The position numbers and the translations under genes were made by a program. The notes beneath the pieces were generated by a model. The model was not told where the DNA came from. It ran no database searches and saw nothing but the letters and a program-made list of their open reading frames with translations. A stretch of 64,000 nt of DNA from an uncultured Ilyobacter sp. (lineage in GTDB: Bacteria > Fusobacteriota > Fusobacteriia > Fusobacteriales > Fusobacteriaceae). Of the stretch, positions 8,690 to 16,784 are shown one piece after another (position 1 is the first letter of the stretch; each line of letters opens with the position of its first letter). Location: NCBI RefSeq assembly GCF_963668085.1, contig NZ_OY764059.1:1860001-1924000 (forward strand), written 5' to 3'.

Positions 8690-9784
8690 TTAATGATCTG
8701 ATTTGAACCCTGCTCCACACATAGAAATTAAACAATCTGAAGTTTTTCCTTTCAGTTCACAATAATTTAAGTATGCTGCATATGATGCTGCTGTAGTATG
8801 CTCACAGTAAACCCCTTTTGCTGCAAGCATTCCTCTGGCTTCAATAATTTTATCTTCTGGGGCTATAATAACCTCTATATTATATTGGTATATATACTCT
8901 AAAATTTCTTCTCCTCTCATAGGTATACCGATAGCTATTCCCTCTGCCATTGTTGCTTTAGGTATTACTTTTACAGGACTAGTTTCACCATTTAATACGG
9001 CTTTTGCAAAAGGATCACAATATTCACTTTGAACTGCAATAATATTCGGCATATTTTTAATAATCCCACTCATAAGAAGCTCTTCAAGTCCTTTTATTAC
9101 CCCTATAAACAAAGTCCCATTTCCTAATGGAACAAAAATATTTTTAGGAATACGATTTAATTGTTCATATACTTCATAAATATAAGTTTTTGTTCCTTCA
9201 TAGAAAAAAGGATTATATACATGATTTGCATAATATTTTTTCTCTGAATCTACTTTGTCCCTGCAAACATCAGCACAATGATCTCTTGAACCTGGAACAA
9301 TATTAACCTTTGCATTATGGGCTTCAATCATATCAATTTTCTTGGGTGATGTCCCTTCAGGAACAAAAATTTCACATTCTATTCCTGCTTTTGCACAGTA
9401 TGCAGCCACACTATTCCCTGCATTTCCACTACTATCTTGAACTACCGAATCGACACCTATTTCTTTACAATGAGCTATTAACATTGCTGCACCTCTGTCT
9501 TTAAATGAAAGGGTCGGCATAAAATAATCCATTTTTAACATTACATCTTCATCAAATTGAATTACAGGAGTCATCCCTTCTCCAAGAGTGATATCTTTCC
9601 AGGTATCTCCTATTACTGGCATAAACGCTCTATAACGAAATAATCCCCAAATATCTTTATCTATTAAATCAGTATCAAATTTAGGAGGAATAAAATCTAA
9701 TTTCCATAGTCCTCCGCAATGACATTTTGGTTTATGTGTTGTGACTTCCTCTGTTTCTTTACATCTGCTGCAAATATATTTCAT
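8690..9784 (-). CDS. Threonine synthase-like PLP enzyme
   Basis: This 364-residue fold-type II PLP enzyme has an N-terminal zinc-ribbon-like knot (CSRCKE near 5-10, KCHCGG near 20-25), as in thrC-like proteins. The PLP lysine lies in LSFKDRGAA, near residue 95, with the substrate loop SSGNAGNS and a glycine-rich phosphate cradle (PLGNGTLF). It is the second gene of an operon with ridA, 56 bp upstream. RidA removes the reactive enamines made by PLP dehydratases and lyases. A beta-elimination or deaminating role (threonine/serine dehydratase-like or diaminopropionate-type lyase) is therefore as plausible as threonine synthesis. No homoserine pathway genes are nearby. Confidence 0.8.
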   Translation of the reverse strand: MKYICSRCKETEEVTTHKPKCHCGGLWKLDFIPPKFDTDLIDKDIWGLFRYRAFMPVIGDTWKDITLGEGMTPVIQFDEDVMLKMDYFMPTLSFKDRGAAMLIAHCKEIGVDSVVQDSSGNAGNSVAAYCAKAGIECEIFVPEGTSPKKIDMIEAHNAKVNIVPGSRDHCADVCRDKVDSEKKYYANHVYNPFFYEGTKTYIYEVYEQLNRIPKNIFVPLGNGTLFIGVIKGLEELLMSGIIKNMPNIIAVQSEYCDPFAKAVLNGETSPVKVIPKATMAEGIAIGIPMRGEEILEYIYQYNIEVIIAPEDKIIEARGMLAAKGVYCEHTTAASYAAYLNYCELKGKTSDCLISMCGAGFKSDH

Positions 9785-9840
9785 TTTATAAAAACCTCCA
9801 AATTATATTACTTTAATGAATAAAATCTGTTGTTTCGTTC

Positions 9841-10215
9841 CTAGCAGGCAGCTATAGCATCTATTTCAACTTTAAAACCATAATGAAGTTTAGGCAATGC
9901 TACAATGGAGCGTGCTGGTGTGTGCTTTTCAAAAAAATCACTATATACCTGATCAACTGCTCCCCATTGATCCAAATCATTGATATATATTGTTACTTTT
10001 AAAATTTTACTCTTACCAGATTCAGCTTCTTTTAAAATTAAATCAATATTGTTCAAAACTTGTTTCAGCTCTTCTTCCATACTTCCAAACTTTTTTTCAC
10101 CAGTCTCAGGATCAACAGAAAACTGTCCAGATATGTAAACACGATTATCGTCTACTAGGCCTAGTGCATAATGTCCATTAGATTTTAAATTTTTAACCTT
10201 GTTTATTATTTTCAT
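9841..10215 (-). CDS. ridA: RidA family enamine/imine deaminase
   Basis: This 124-residue protein is of the YjgF/YER057c/UK114 family. RidA hydrolyses 2-aminoacrylate and related enamines to keto acids and protects PLP enzymes from damage. The C-terminal signature region ARSIVALPKLHYGFKVEIDAIA holds the conserved arginine and the acidic residue of the active-site cleft, and VYISGQFSVDPETG is the usual N-terminal sheet. The GGAGGAGACA site precedes the ATG. It leads a two-gene operon with the PLP enzyme at 8690-9784, which is the likely source of its substrate. Confidence 0.9.
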   Translation of the reverse strand: MKIINKVKNLKSNGHYALGLVDDNRVYISGQFSVDPETGEKKFGSMEEELKQVLNNIDLILKEAESGKSKILKVTIYINDLDQWGAVDQVYSDFFEKHTPARSIVALPKLHYGFKVEIDAIAAC

Positions 10216-10698
10216 TTGTCTCCTCCTTTATACAACTTTAATATTTATATAGTGCTATATGTTTTTTAATTTTTTTCTATTTTCATCCTTCGAATTTACC
10301 AACTAAAATCACCTAGGTCTCTTAAAAAGTTATTGATTGTAGTTTCCATATAAAATAGACAATAAAATGCTACTATAAATAGCAGTCAGTATTATCATGA
10401 ATAATACCATAAAATATAAGTCTAAAATTTATATTCTTCTAAATATTTTAAAAATTTTTACCTTACTATAAATCATAACTAAAGTTTTCAATATCATATA
10501 AAGTATAATAACCTCAATACAACTGATTCATATAATGAATAATTAGACTCTTATCAAAAAAAGAAGTCAAAGTATATATACAAAAAGAGCCAAGGATTTC
10601 TCCTTAGCTCTCTCTATTTCAATATCTCAAAGGCTCTAGAAACCCTTGCAGTAAAAGTGTTTTTTTCTGATTTGAATTTTTTAATCTTAAGTGGCGTC
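10216..10698. other. Intergenic gap with terminator and a repeat shared with the ssrA 3' side
   Basis: No gene is seen. The hairpin AGAGCCAAGGA/TCCTTAGCTCT (10586-10611, one bulge) with T-run on the minus strand ends the cyclase transcript. Bases 10609-10652 match 33121-33164, just past the tmRNA gene, at about 40 of 44 positions. The rest is AT-rich and featureless. Confidence 0.7.
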
Positions 10699-11310
10699 TT
10701 AAAACTCTACCAATATTCTGGTTTGAAGGGCATCTAGACCTTCAATTTTAGAAGGTAGACAATAGACTTTAAAGTTATCTTTAGGAATTTTATCTAAATT
10801 ACAAAGGTTTTCTATAGCATATTTTTTAGAATCTCCTAAAATTTTGTCTATAATCCCATGATTTTTACCTCTGCCTAGACCTGGAGTATCTATTCCTATC
10901 ATATTGATATCCATTTCTGACAGCTTTTTAATCAATTCTATGGAAATTTCAGGATGGTTATTATATTTTTTTGGCGTGAGATAATATTTGTCCCAATTAC
11001 TCTGAAAGAAGATATATTCTCCACCTTTTATCAAAGATAAGTCTATATCTTCGACTTCTACGGTTCTTCCTTCAATATGGCTTATGTCATATTTTATTCC
11101 TTTGCCTATCAGCCTCTCTAGTGGAATCTCTACCCCTATACTCATTACATCTATATGAGTTCCACTATTATGGGGGGCGACACTGTATTCCATGGTTTTA
11201 TATTCAGATTTAGTCCCTTTACAACAAGTTATTTCCCTGACATCTAGTGCTGGCGATCCTTGTCTATACATTTTTCCTATTTTAGTTTCTTGAGTAATGT
11301 CTATCAGCAT
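10699..11310 (-). CDS. Cyclase family protein (kynurenine formamidase-like)
   Basis: This 203-residue protein is of the cyclase/KynB superfamily, metal-dependent amide or lactone hydrolases. The diagnostic HxGTHxD-type metal motif is present as HNSGTHID (about residues 47-54), followed by FFQSNWDKY and the IGIDTPGLGR core. An AAAAGGAG site lies six bases before the ATG. No tryptophan catabolic genes lie nearby, so kynurenine formamidase activity is only one option. The gene stands alone between the terminators at 10586 and 11354. Confidence 0.85.
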   Translation of the reverse strand: MLIDITQETKIGKMYRQGSPALDVREITCCKGTKSEYKTMEYSVAPHNSGTHIDVMSIGVEIPLERLIGKGIKYDISHIEGRTVEVEDIDLSLIKGGEYIFFQSNWDKYYLTPKKYNNHPEISIELIKKLSEMDINMIGIDTPGLGRGKNHGIIDKILGDSKKYAIENLCNLDKIPKDNFKVYCLPSKIEGLDALQTRILVEF

Positions 11311-11353
11311 TTTTTCTCCTTTTTATCTTATGTCTTTTTGTATTTATATTCAA

Positions 11354-11387
11354 AAAAAGAGTAAGAATTTTAATTCTTACTCTTTTT
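11354..11387. terminator. Bidirectional terminator-like perfect palindrome
   Basis: Two 16-bp arms (AAAAAGAGTAAGAATT and its complement) are separated by TT, with A/T runs at both ends. The same GAGTAAGAAT stem recurs in the ssrA terminator at 33095-33125. Confidence 0.8.
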
Positions 11388-11397
11388 CTATTTATAG

Positions 11398-11427
11398 AAA
11401 AAAGGCAACCCCGTAGGATTGCCTTTA
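11398..11427 (-). terminator. Terminator of the DUF1643 gene
   Basis: Arms AAAGGCAA (11401-11408) and TTGCCTTT (11419-11426) overlap the DUF1643 stop codon. Six Ts follow on the minus strand. Confidence 0.75.
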
Positions 11428-11952
11428 GTTATTGTTATTCTCTTTGAAATAAGGTACTAGATTCCATTTCAGCCTTACTGAAGGTACTAGAGGATGATAC
11501 AATATTTCTCCTCCAATATCTGTCAAATAGTAGACTTTATCCTTGTATGCCTCTAGGCTAGATAGCAAATCGTCTATTCTTGCTTTTACAGTCTTATTAC
11601 TCTTACCGATAGCACCATATGCAAGGATTATTTGCGTTGCTTTATCTACACTTTGCATTATCGCTTTCAAGTTTTCTATCTTGGCTTCTTCTGTTTCAGA
11701 TCTAGTAGATAGCCTACCTATCATGGAATATAGGTTCAATATGTCTACGGAGCCATAGTCTAGTTTAGAAAGATTATTTACAACCAGTTGAGTGGTCATA
11801 TCTATGACTATACCATCTGCATCACTTGGATTGATCATCAGGACACATGCCCGGGGTTTTGCCTTATCCCATTCCTTCCTCAATAGATATCGGTGTTTCC
11901 TATCTTCTGAAAAATGTGCTTCCGTTCTCAGTACTGTTTTTTCTACTGCCAT
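11425..11952 (-). CDS. DUF1643 domain-containing protein
   Basis: This 175-residue protein matches the DUF1643 pattern: an N-terminal YRYLL-type strand (KHRYLLRKEW), the conserved CVLMINPSDAD segment (about residues 36-46), a middle NLYSMIGR, and a C-terminal HPL. Members are common in phages, plasmids and genomic islands, and their activity is unknown. The CAAGGAGGTAATA site fixes the ATG. The gene adjoins other phage-type genes (ribbon-helix-helix and antirepressor at 13.3-14.3 kb), which supports an accessory origin. Confidence 0.8.
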   Translation of the reverse strand: MAVEKTVLRTEAHFSEDRKHRYLLRKEWDKAKPRACVLMINPSDADGIVIDMTTQLVVNNLSKLDYGSVDILNLYSMIGRLSTRSETEEAKIENLKAIMQSVDKATQIILAYGAIGKSNKTVKARIDDLLSSLEAYKDKVYYLTDIGGEILYHPLVPSVRLKWNLVPYFKENNNN

Positions 11953-12012
11953 TATTACCTCCTTGATTTTTGAATTTTATATCAAGGAAATAATATATTT
12001 TCGAAAATGACA

Positions 12013-12090
12013 TATTTACAGATTTCTAACAACGTTAACAGGGTATTCATACACTTTTCACAGCATAGCCAGACGTTATATTTTAGAGGT
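12013..12090. repeat. Direct repeat, left copy, bracketing the diguanylate cyclase gene
   Basis: The 35-bp core at 12013-12047 (TATTTACAGATTTCTAACAA onward) recurs at 13155-13198. There a 9-bp insertion duplicates the GTTAAC motif. Weaker similarity continues for about 40 bp. Confidence 0.65.
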
Positions 12091-12098
12091 TTCTATTC

Positions 12099-13001
12099 TT
12101 AACATACAGATACTGTTACTTGATTTTTACCATTCTTTTTAGATTCGTACATAACTTTATCTGCTCTATCTATCAATCTTTTGTAGTTTTCAAATTTTTT
12201 ATGTTTGATAATTCCGATGCTTAAACTCAATTCTATTCCAAAATTTTTGGATGAGATAGAAATATCTTGTTTAAGCCTTTCAACTATCTCCAGGGCTACT
12301 TCTAATTTTGTATTGGGATAGATAATTAAAAATTCATCTCCACCATATCTAAAGGCATAATCTGATTCTCTTATGCAACTTTTTATTTTTTCCCCCAAAT
12401 TTTTTAAAATAATGTCTCCATTTATATGGCCATGTGTGTCATTAATTGTTTTAAAATTATCAATATCGATAAACGCTACTGCTATCTCTGAGTATACTTC
12501 ACTTAGTTGCCCTAGCAAATTATTCAGACTTCCTTCCAAATAATGTCTATTATACAGTCCTGTTAATGAGTCTTTTATACTATTGTCATATATCATTTTA
12601 TTTGTTTGTAACAAGGAAATATTAGTTCTTTTTTCTTTCGTAAAACGTAAAATAATTGAAAGTGATGTAATCATCAGTCCAGCTGGTACAAAAATATTTT
12701 CTATTTCAGATAAAATACCTTCCAATGAATATACTTCATCCAGTACATCTTGTAGAGTTCCCAAATAGAATATAATCAATCCAGTGACCATCAAATAATA
12801 GTGAAGTTTATTTTTGAAACCAATTTTTTCAAAATATATCCATAATACAGGTTGAATACATATCAAAGTCTCACTAAAAATATCAGTAAATTTGATATTT
12901 TTTATTTTTGGGAATGACATGTCAAAATATACTAATATTAAAGTAAAAACTATTAGAAATAAATATGGCGTATTTATTTCTAATGAATCTGACTTTTTCA
13001 T
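12099..13001 (-). CDS. Membrane diguanylate cyclase (GGDEF)
   Basis: This 300-residue protein has about five to six hydrophobic helices in residues 10-120, a short linker, and a GGDEF domain from about 135 to 297. The active site is an intact GGDEF (RYGGDEFLI). An RxxD inhibitory I-site (RESD) lies five residues before it, so product feedback inhibition is expected. It should make cyclic di-GMP from two GTP at the inner membrane in response to an unknown signal. A GGGAGGAGG ribosome site precedes the ATG. The gene is bracketed by direct repeats at 12013 and 13155 and flanked by phage-type genes. Confidence 0.9.
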   Translation of the reverse strand: MKKSDSLEINTPYLFLIVFTLILVYFDMSFPKIKNIKFTDIFSETLICIQPVLWIYFEKIGFKNKLHYYLMVTGLIIFYLGTLQDVLDEVYSLEGILSEIENIFVPAGLMITSLSIILRFTKEKRTNISLLQTNKMIYDNSIKDSLTGLYNRHYLEGSLNNLLGQLSEVYSEIAVAFIDIDNFKTINDTHGHINGDIILKNLGEKIKSCIRESDYAFRYGGDEFLIIYPNTKLEVALEIVERLKQDISISSKNFGIELSLSIGIIKHKKFENYKRLIDRADKVMYESKKNGKNQVTVSVC

Positions 13002-13154
13002 ATTGCTTTTTCCTCCTCCCGTATTATTTTCTATTTCACCTTTTGTAAATCGTACGAATTCATACTATTCCATTTCTGTCCCTATTACTTTTTTCCTTTA
13101 TTTTCTACAGATATTTTTATGAATTTATCATAACTAAATTATTTTAAAGTAGAG

Positions 13155-13245
13155 TATTTACAGATTTCTAACACGGTTAACAACGTTAACAGGGTATTAA
13201 TACAATTTCAATTGACTTTTCATAGCGTATCCGTGGGTATTAGGT
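13155..13245. repeat. Direct repeat, right copy
   Basis: Partner of the repeat at 12013-12090, with two GTTAAC hexamers (CGGTTAACAACGTTAACAGG) instead of one. It lies between the GGDEF gene and the ribbon-helix-helix gene. Confidence 0.65.
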
Positions 13246-13278
13246 TTCAAGCCTTAATACACTCGAATTTGCTCAAGT

Positions 13279-13310
13279 CTTAATAACATTACATTAATAA
13301 TGTTATTAAG
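13279..13310. promoter_or_regulatory. Perfect 12-bp dyad at the ribosome site of the ribbon-helix-helix gene
   Basis: CTTAATAACATT (13279-13290) and AATGTTATTAAG (13299-13310) with an 8-bp centre. The right arm runs into the AGGAGG site. It is a candidate operator for autorepression, or an RNA hairpin masking the ribosome site. Confidence 0.65.
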
Positions 13311-13321
13311 GAGGTATTCAG

Positions 13322-13510
13322 ATGAATACAAAATTAGTTAGCTTCAAGAGAGACTCACGTCCATACAAATTAACCTTAATGGTTGATAGATCTATTTACA
13401 AATTACTGAAGGATTACTCAGGGGATCATAGGCTTACAATGTCGTGTATAGTTGAAAACCTTATCTATACGAACTTAGGAGGTGATTCTCATGGAACTAC
13501 AAAGCTATAG
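13322..13510 (+). CDS. Small ribbon-helix-helix-like protein
   Basis: This 62-residue protein has a short strand (YKLTLMVDRSIYKLLKDYS) followed by two helices, the layout of Arc/CopG-type DNA-binding proteins. A clear AAGGAGG site precedes it. Its 3' end overlaps the start of the antirepressor gene by 20 bp, which implies translational coupling. The 32-bp dyad immediately upstream is a fitting operator. Assignment rests on length, pattern and context, not on a strong motif. Confidence 0.6.
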   Translation: MNTKLVSFKRDSRPYKLTLMVDRSIYKLLKDYSGDHRLTMSCIVENLIYTNLGGDSHGTTKL

Positions 13511-14300
13511 TGTTGGATATATTTCAGATGATAGAGCTATGGATATTATCTCTAGGGTGGGTTCTCTCGCCTTTGTAGGAGAAATTGGAGCTACCAAAGA
13601 TAATGTCGCTGATTTCTTTGAGGTTAGTCCTAGAACCATTGAAAGATTTTTAAAAGAGAATCGTGCTGATTTTCTGTTATATGGAGATTTCAGGAAAACC
13701 AAAAAGCAACTCAGAAAGCTTGGTACCGACAAATTTGTCGGAACCAAAATACCAAGAAAACTCACTAAAATTAATCTATTCAACAAAAAACACATTATGC
13801 TATTTGCGTGTTATCTTAGTCAATCATCTGGTGTAGCAAAAAAAGTTGTTCAATATCTTATTGAAGCTGAAAGTCTTATGGATAGTGATACCAAAATTGA
13901 GGCACTCCTTAGAAGTCTGGGTGATCTTACTAAGACGGAGGATCTTCCTCCTGGTATTCTTAACAAAGTCTATATGCAAGTTTATGAAGAAGTACAAAAG
14001 CTGAAGCCCTTAGTATCTTTTGCTGAGAGTATCGGAAATACTGAAAATCTGATTTCTATAGGGGATTTTTCCAAATCTACAAAGAATTCTCTGGGTTTGG
14101 GTAGAAACAAGCTGTTTCAAGAGATGAGGTATGATGGGATTTTGAATTTTAGGAATATGCCATACCAAAATTTTATCAATTCTGGCTATTTTAAGGTAGT
14201 CACCAGAGTCATCAATGAAAGGTGTATATATCAGCCCATGCTAACTGGTAAGGGGCAAATATGGCTGTACAAGAGGATGAAAAAAAGATTGGGAATATAG
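13491..14300 (+). CDS. Phage-type antirepressor with KilAC domain
   Basis: This 269-residue protein has an N-terminal helix-turn-helix (DNVADFFEVSPRTIERFLKE, about residues 41-60) and a middle helical region. From about 165 to 265 it has a KilAC (phage antirepressor C-terminal) domain with LKPLVSFAESIGN, ISIGDFSK, LGRNKLFQEMRYDGIL, YQNFINSGYF and the final TGKGQIWLYKRMKKR. Such proteins relieve repressors during phage induction. An in-frame GTG at 13482 lies inside the AGGAGGTG ribosome site, so the ATG at 13491 is the start. No integrase, repressor or structural genes are in sight, so it is a phage remnant or a reused regulator. Confidence 0.85.
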   Translation: MELQSYSVGYISDDRAMDIISRVGSLAFVGEIGATKDNVADFFEVSPRTIERFLKENRADFLLYGDFRKTKKQLRKLGTDKFVGTKIPRKLTKINLFNKKHIMLFACYLSQSSGVAKKVVQYLIEAESLMDSDTKIEALLRSLGDLTKTEDLPPGILNKVYMQVYEEVQKLKPLVSFAESIGNTENLISIGDFSKSTKNSLGLGRNKLFQEMRYDGILNFRNMPYQNFINSGYFKVVTRVINERCIYQPMLTGKGQIWLYKRMKKRLGI

Positions 14301-14306
14301 AAAAAA

Positions 14307-14334
14307 AGCACATAGGATTGATTTCCTATGTGCT
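14307..14334 (-). terminator. Terminator hairpin with T-run on the minus strand
   Basis: Arms AGCACATAGGA (14307-14317) and TCCTATGTGCT (14324-14334) are followed by seven Ts on the minus strand. The hairpin contains the stop codon of the small gene at 14326. It nearly matches the hairpin at 1539-1563. Confidence 0.75.
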
Positions 14335-14412
14335 ACTACTAGTTCGTACCCGAAACTTACCATCTTTTTTCTTTAGAATACAACTCCCAACTTTCGGGTT
14401 TTCATCTATCAT
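14326..14412 (-). CDS. Possible 28-residue small protein, or 3' end of a frameshifted gene
   Basis: The frame starts MIDENPKVGSCILKKKDG, reads on through KFRVRTSS, and stops inside the terminator stem. Its ATG overlaps the stop of the preceding minus-strand frame as ATGA, the usual translational coupling arrangement. A single-base shift in one 73-codon gene would look the same. A degraded copy of this 3' end lies at 1539-1640, so the unit has been duplicated. No known family is recognised. Confidence 0.4.
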   Translation of the reverse strand: MIDENPKVGSCILKKKDGKFRVRTSSST

Positions 14413-14546
14413 CCCGATACGAATTCGTTATACAGCTTTCTTGCTATCTCCTCTATTTTTAATAGAAGTTTACCGCTGGTTACATAGAATTTCCAACCGT
14501 TGTTTCTAAGTATTTTAGCACCGTTTTTGACAATGAAGTACACCAC
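14409..14546 (-). CDS. Possible small protein upstream of, and coupled to, the 28-residue frame
   Basis: About 45 codons read VVYFIVKNGAKILRNNGWKF and then YVTSGKLLLKIEEIARKL, ending at 14409. The composition looks like a real protein, with a strand-rich part followed by an amphipathic helix. No ATG or good ribosome site is present: a GTG at 14546 is the only candidate start, and a stop at 14550 closes the frame. It may be the truncated front of the gene at 14326-14412. It lies between the oadB terminator and the antirepressor gene. Confidence 0.35.
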   Translation of the reverse strand: MVYFIVKNGAKILRNNGWKFYVTSGKLLLKIEEIARKLYNEFVSG

Positions 14547-14552
14547 ATTTTA

Positions 14553-14596
14553 AAAAAATTCCCTCAAAAGAGCCCTTAAAGCTGCATTTGAGGGAA
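14553..14596 (-). terminator. Terminator of the decarboxylase operon
   Basis: Arms TTCCCTCAAA (14559-14568) and TTTGAGGGAA (14587-14596) with a T-run on the minus strand, 10 bp after the oadB stop. Confidence 0.85.
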
Positions 14597-14606
14597 TCTG
14601 TAAATT

Positions 14607-15794
14607 TTATCCAAATAATGAAAGTAGTACACCTGCAGATACTGCAGATCCTATTACTCCTGCAACGTTTGGTCCCATTGCATGCATCAGTAGGAAGTTT
14701 GACGGGTCAGCTTTCTGTCCCACTACCTGTGATACCCTTGCTGCCATTGGTACTGCAGATACTCCTGCAGATCCTAGTAATGGATTTATAGGTGTCTTGC
14801 TCATCTTATTCATAAGCTTAGCAAGAAGTACTCCTGATCCTGTACCTATTCCAAAGGCAACTACTCCTAGTGCTAGGATAGCTAGAGTTTCTACTTTTAG
14901 GAAGGCTTCAGCTGTTGCTGTTGCTCCAACTGTTACACCTAGGAAGATTGTGATTATGTTGATAAGCGCATTTTTCGCTGTATCTTCTAGTCTCCCTACT
15001 ACTCCACATTCTCTGAATAGGTTTCCAAGCATTAACATTCCGATTAGAGTCGCTGCTGGAGGTACTATTAGAGATACTATGATAGTAACTACGATAGGGA
15101 AGATTACCTTCTCTTTCTTTGTTACCATTCTTAGTTGAGACATCTTTATCTTTCTCTCTTTTTCACTTGTAAGAGCTGTCATGATAGGCGGCTGAATGAT
15201 TGGTACAAGCGCCATATATGAATAAGCTGCTACAGCTATTGGTCCCATTAGGTGCGGAGCCAGTTTTGAAGAAAGGAAGATCGCAGTAGGTCCATCTGCC
15301 CCTCCGATAATTCCGATTGAAGCCGCTTCCTGAGCTGTAAACAGTCCAGAACCTATAGCCCCTAGGAAAGTAACGAAGATTCCAAACTGAGCTGCTGCTC
15401 CAAGAAGAAGTGATTTAGGATTTGCAATTAACGGACCGAAGTCTGTCATCGCCCCTACACCCATAAAGATTAATGGAGGGAATATTCCTAAATGGTCACC
15501 TTGGAACAAGTAATAAAGTAATCCTCCAGGCTCTGCTGTATGAACTACATAGTGCATAACCCCTGTGTCTGATAAGTGCTCTTTTACTTCCATCAAAGGC
15601 TCTGCCATCATACCTGCAAATGGAAGGTTAGTAAGAAGCATTCCAAAAGAGATAGGAACCAATAATAGAGGCTCAAACCCTTTTACTATAGCAAGGTAAA
15701 GGAAAATACAGGCAACTATCATCATTATGATGGAACCTATATTCATACCATAAAAACCTGTGCTAGTATAAAAATCCATTAAAGCTTGTAACAT
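14607..15794 (-). CDS. Na+-pumping carboxybiotin decarboxylase, beta subunit (OadB/MmdB/MadB type)
   Basis: This 395-residue multi-pass membrane protein decarboxylates carboxybiotin and couples this to export of Na+. Family marks include the conserved aspartate segment [13 protein letters not shown] (about residues 180-192), VPIIQPPIM in the following helix, and GNLFRECGV. It is shared by oxaloacetate, methylmalonyl-CoA, glutaconyl-CoA and malonate decarboxylases, so the name depends on the partner. Here it is the last gene of a run on the same strand that contains a whole malonate decarboxylase and no other carboxyltransferase. A malonate role (madB) is therefore the simplest reading, although another decarboxylase elsewhere could share it. 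Confidence 0.92.
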   Translation of the reverse strand: MLQALMDFYTSTGFYGMNIGSIIMMIVACIFLYLAIVKGFEPLLLVPISFGMLLTNLPFAGMMAEPLMEVKEHLSDTGVMHYVVHTAEPGGLLYYLFQGDHLGIFPPLIFMGVGAMTDFGPLIANPKSLLLGAAAQFGIFVTFLGAIGSGLFTAQEAASIGIIGGADGPTAIFLSSKLAPHLMGPIAVAAYSYMALVPIIQPPIMTALTSEKERKIKMSQLRMVTKKEKVIFPIVVTIIVSLIVPPAATLIGMLMLGNLFRECGVVGRLEDTAKNALINIITIFLGVTVGATATAEAFLKVETLAILALGVVAFGIGTGSGVLLAKLMNKMSKTPINPLLGSAGVSAVPMAARVSQVVGQKADPSNFLLMHAMGPNVAGVIGSAVSAGVLLSLFG

Positions 15795-15815
15795 AACAAT
15801 TGTCCCCCTATAGAT

Positions 15816-16187
15816 TTAAGATAATACTACTAGTATATCTCCTGCATTAACTGAAGCACCTTGCTGAACTCTTACTTCAGAAACTGTTCCGTCATGAGGA
15901 GCCATAATTTCATTTTCCATTTTCATTGCTTCTAATACTACTAAGATGTCACCTTTAGAAACTTTTGCTCCTGCGTGGCATCCTACGTTGATTATTGTAC
16001 CAGGCATAGGTGCAGTTACTGTATTTGTTCCTGCTCCTGCCCCTGCTGCAGTAGTTACTGGCTTTGGCGCTGCTGCTGGCTTTGGCGCTGCTGCTGGTCT
16101 TGCTGCTGGTGCAGAAGATACTCCTCCGATCTCTTCTACTGCCACATCATACTCATTTCCATTAACTACTATTTTGAAGTTTTTCAT
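15816..16187 (-). CDS. Biotin carrier protein (MmdC/GcdC type)
   Basis: This 123-residue protein has an N-terminal strand region, a flexible Pro-Ala linker (about residues 24-52), and a biotinyl domain from about 55. It has the standard [10 protein letters not shown] motif, with Lys89 as the biotin site. It shuttles the carboxyl group from the carboxyltransferase to the membrane decarboxylase encoded 21 bp downstream. The AGGGAGG site precedes the ATG. It is the second biotin carrier in the cluster (the other is at 24181-24549). The Pro-Ala linker is typical of the decarboxylase-module type. Confidence 0.92.
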   Translation of the reverse strand: MKNFKIVVNGNEYDVAVEEIGGVSSAPAARPAAAPKPAAAPKPVTTAAGAGAGTNTVTAPMPGTIINVGCHAGAKVSKGDILVVLEAMKMENEIMAPHDGTVSEVRVQQGASVNAGDILVVLS

Positions 16188-16297
16188 AATTTAATTTTTC
16201 CTCCCTAAGATTCTTTATAAATTAATTTTTATAATCTCTAATCTCTTTTTCTTATTTGACGTATCACGCTTATTTTTACACCAATTCCTCTCATCAA

Positions 16298-16654
16298 TTA
16301 AGATCTTTCGATATTTTTTATAAATAAATTACTTGAAGGAATTCCCAGATATGCTGATGCTGCCAAAGTTATTACAGCGACTAATTCTTCATCATTAGTT
16401 GCCGCCATTTCTTCTTGAACTGATGCAGCCCGTTTTTTTGTTAGTACAGGCGTGCTTTCTGTCACTGTCTTTGGCTTTTCAGCCAACATACTTGTCATAA
16501 TTCCTATCATAAACTGTATAAATATGAGCGCCACAACCGTGATACCCATACCAAGGATTACTGTTACACCTACACCCATCATTTTGTCCCCTATACTCAA
16601 GGTTTTTATAGTTTCAGGATTTCCAAACAACTTCATAAGTTCTGTAATATTCAT
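16298..16654 (-). CDS. OadG/MmdD-type small membrane subunit
   Basis: This 118-residue protein has one N-terminal membrane helix (about residues 25-55, VTVILGMGITVVALIFIQFM), a short charged linker, and a C-terminal segment with DEELVAVITLAASAYLG. This segment is typical of the gamma/delta subunits that assemble the decarboxylase beta subunit with the carboxyltransferase and stabilise the complex. It precedes the biotin carrier and beta subunit on the same strand. The 130-bp gap from mdcB carries an inverted repeat (16742-16748, 16780-16786) but no obvious terminator, so cotranscription with the mdc genes is possible. Confidence 0.85.
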   Translation of the reverse strand: MNITELMKLFGNPETIKTLSIGDKMMGVGVTVILGMGITVVALIFIQFMIGIMTSMLAEKPKTVTESTPVLTKKRAASVQEEMAATNDEELVAVITLAASAYLGIPSSNLFIKNIERS

Positions 16655-16784
16655 CTGTTCATCACTCCAATTGGTTTTTATAAAGAGATATTTTTATTTT
16701 TTAGCAGGTAATATTTAATTAAATTTAATTTAATAGAACTAAGATAAGTACATATTTATTTTTATAAAAAATTTATTATCTTAT

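Noticed and set aside
14261-14509. Plus-strand frame after the antirepressor
   Set aside because: It runs through the terminator hairpin and is antisense to the more protein-like minus-strand frames.
15946-16208. Plus-strand frames rich in Cys/Trp or Ala/Pro opposite the biotin carrier
   Set aside because: They are shadows of the Pro-Ala linker codons.
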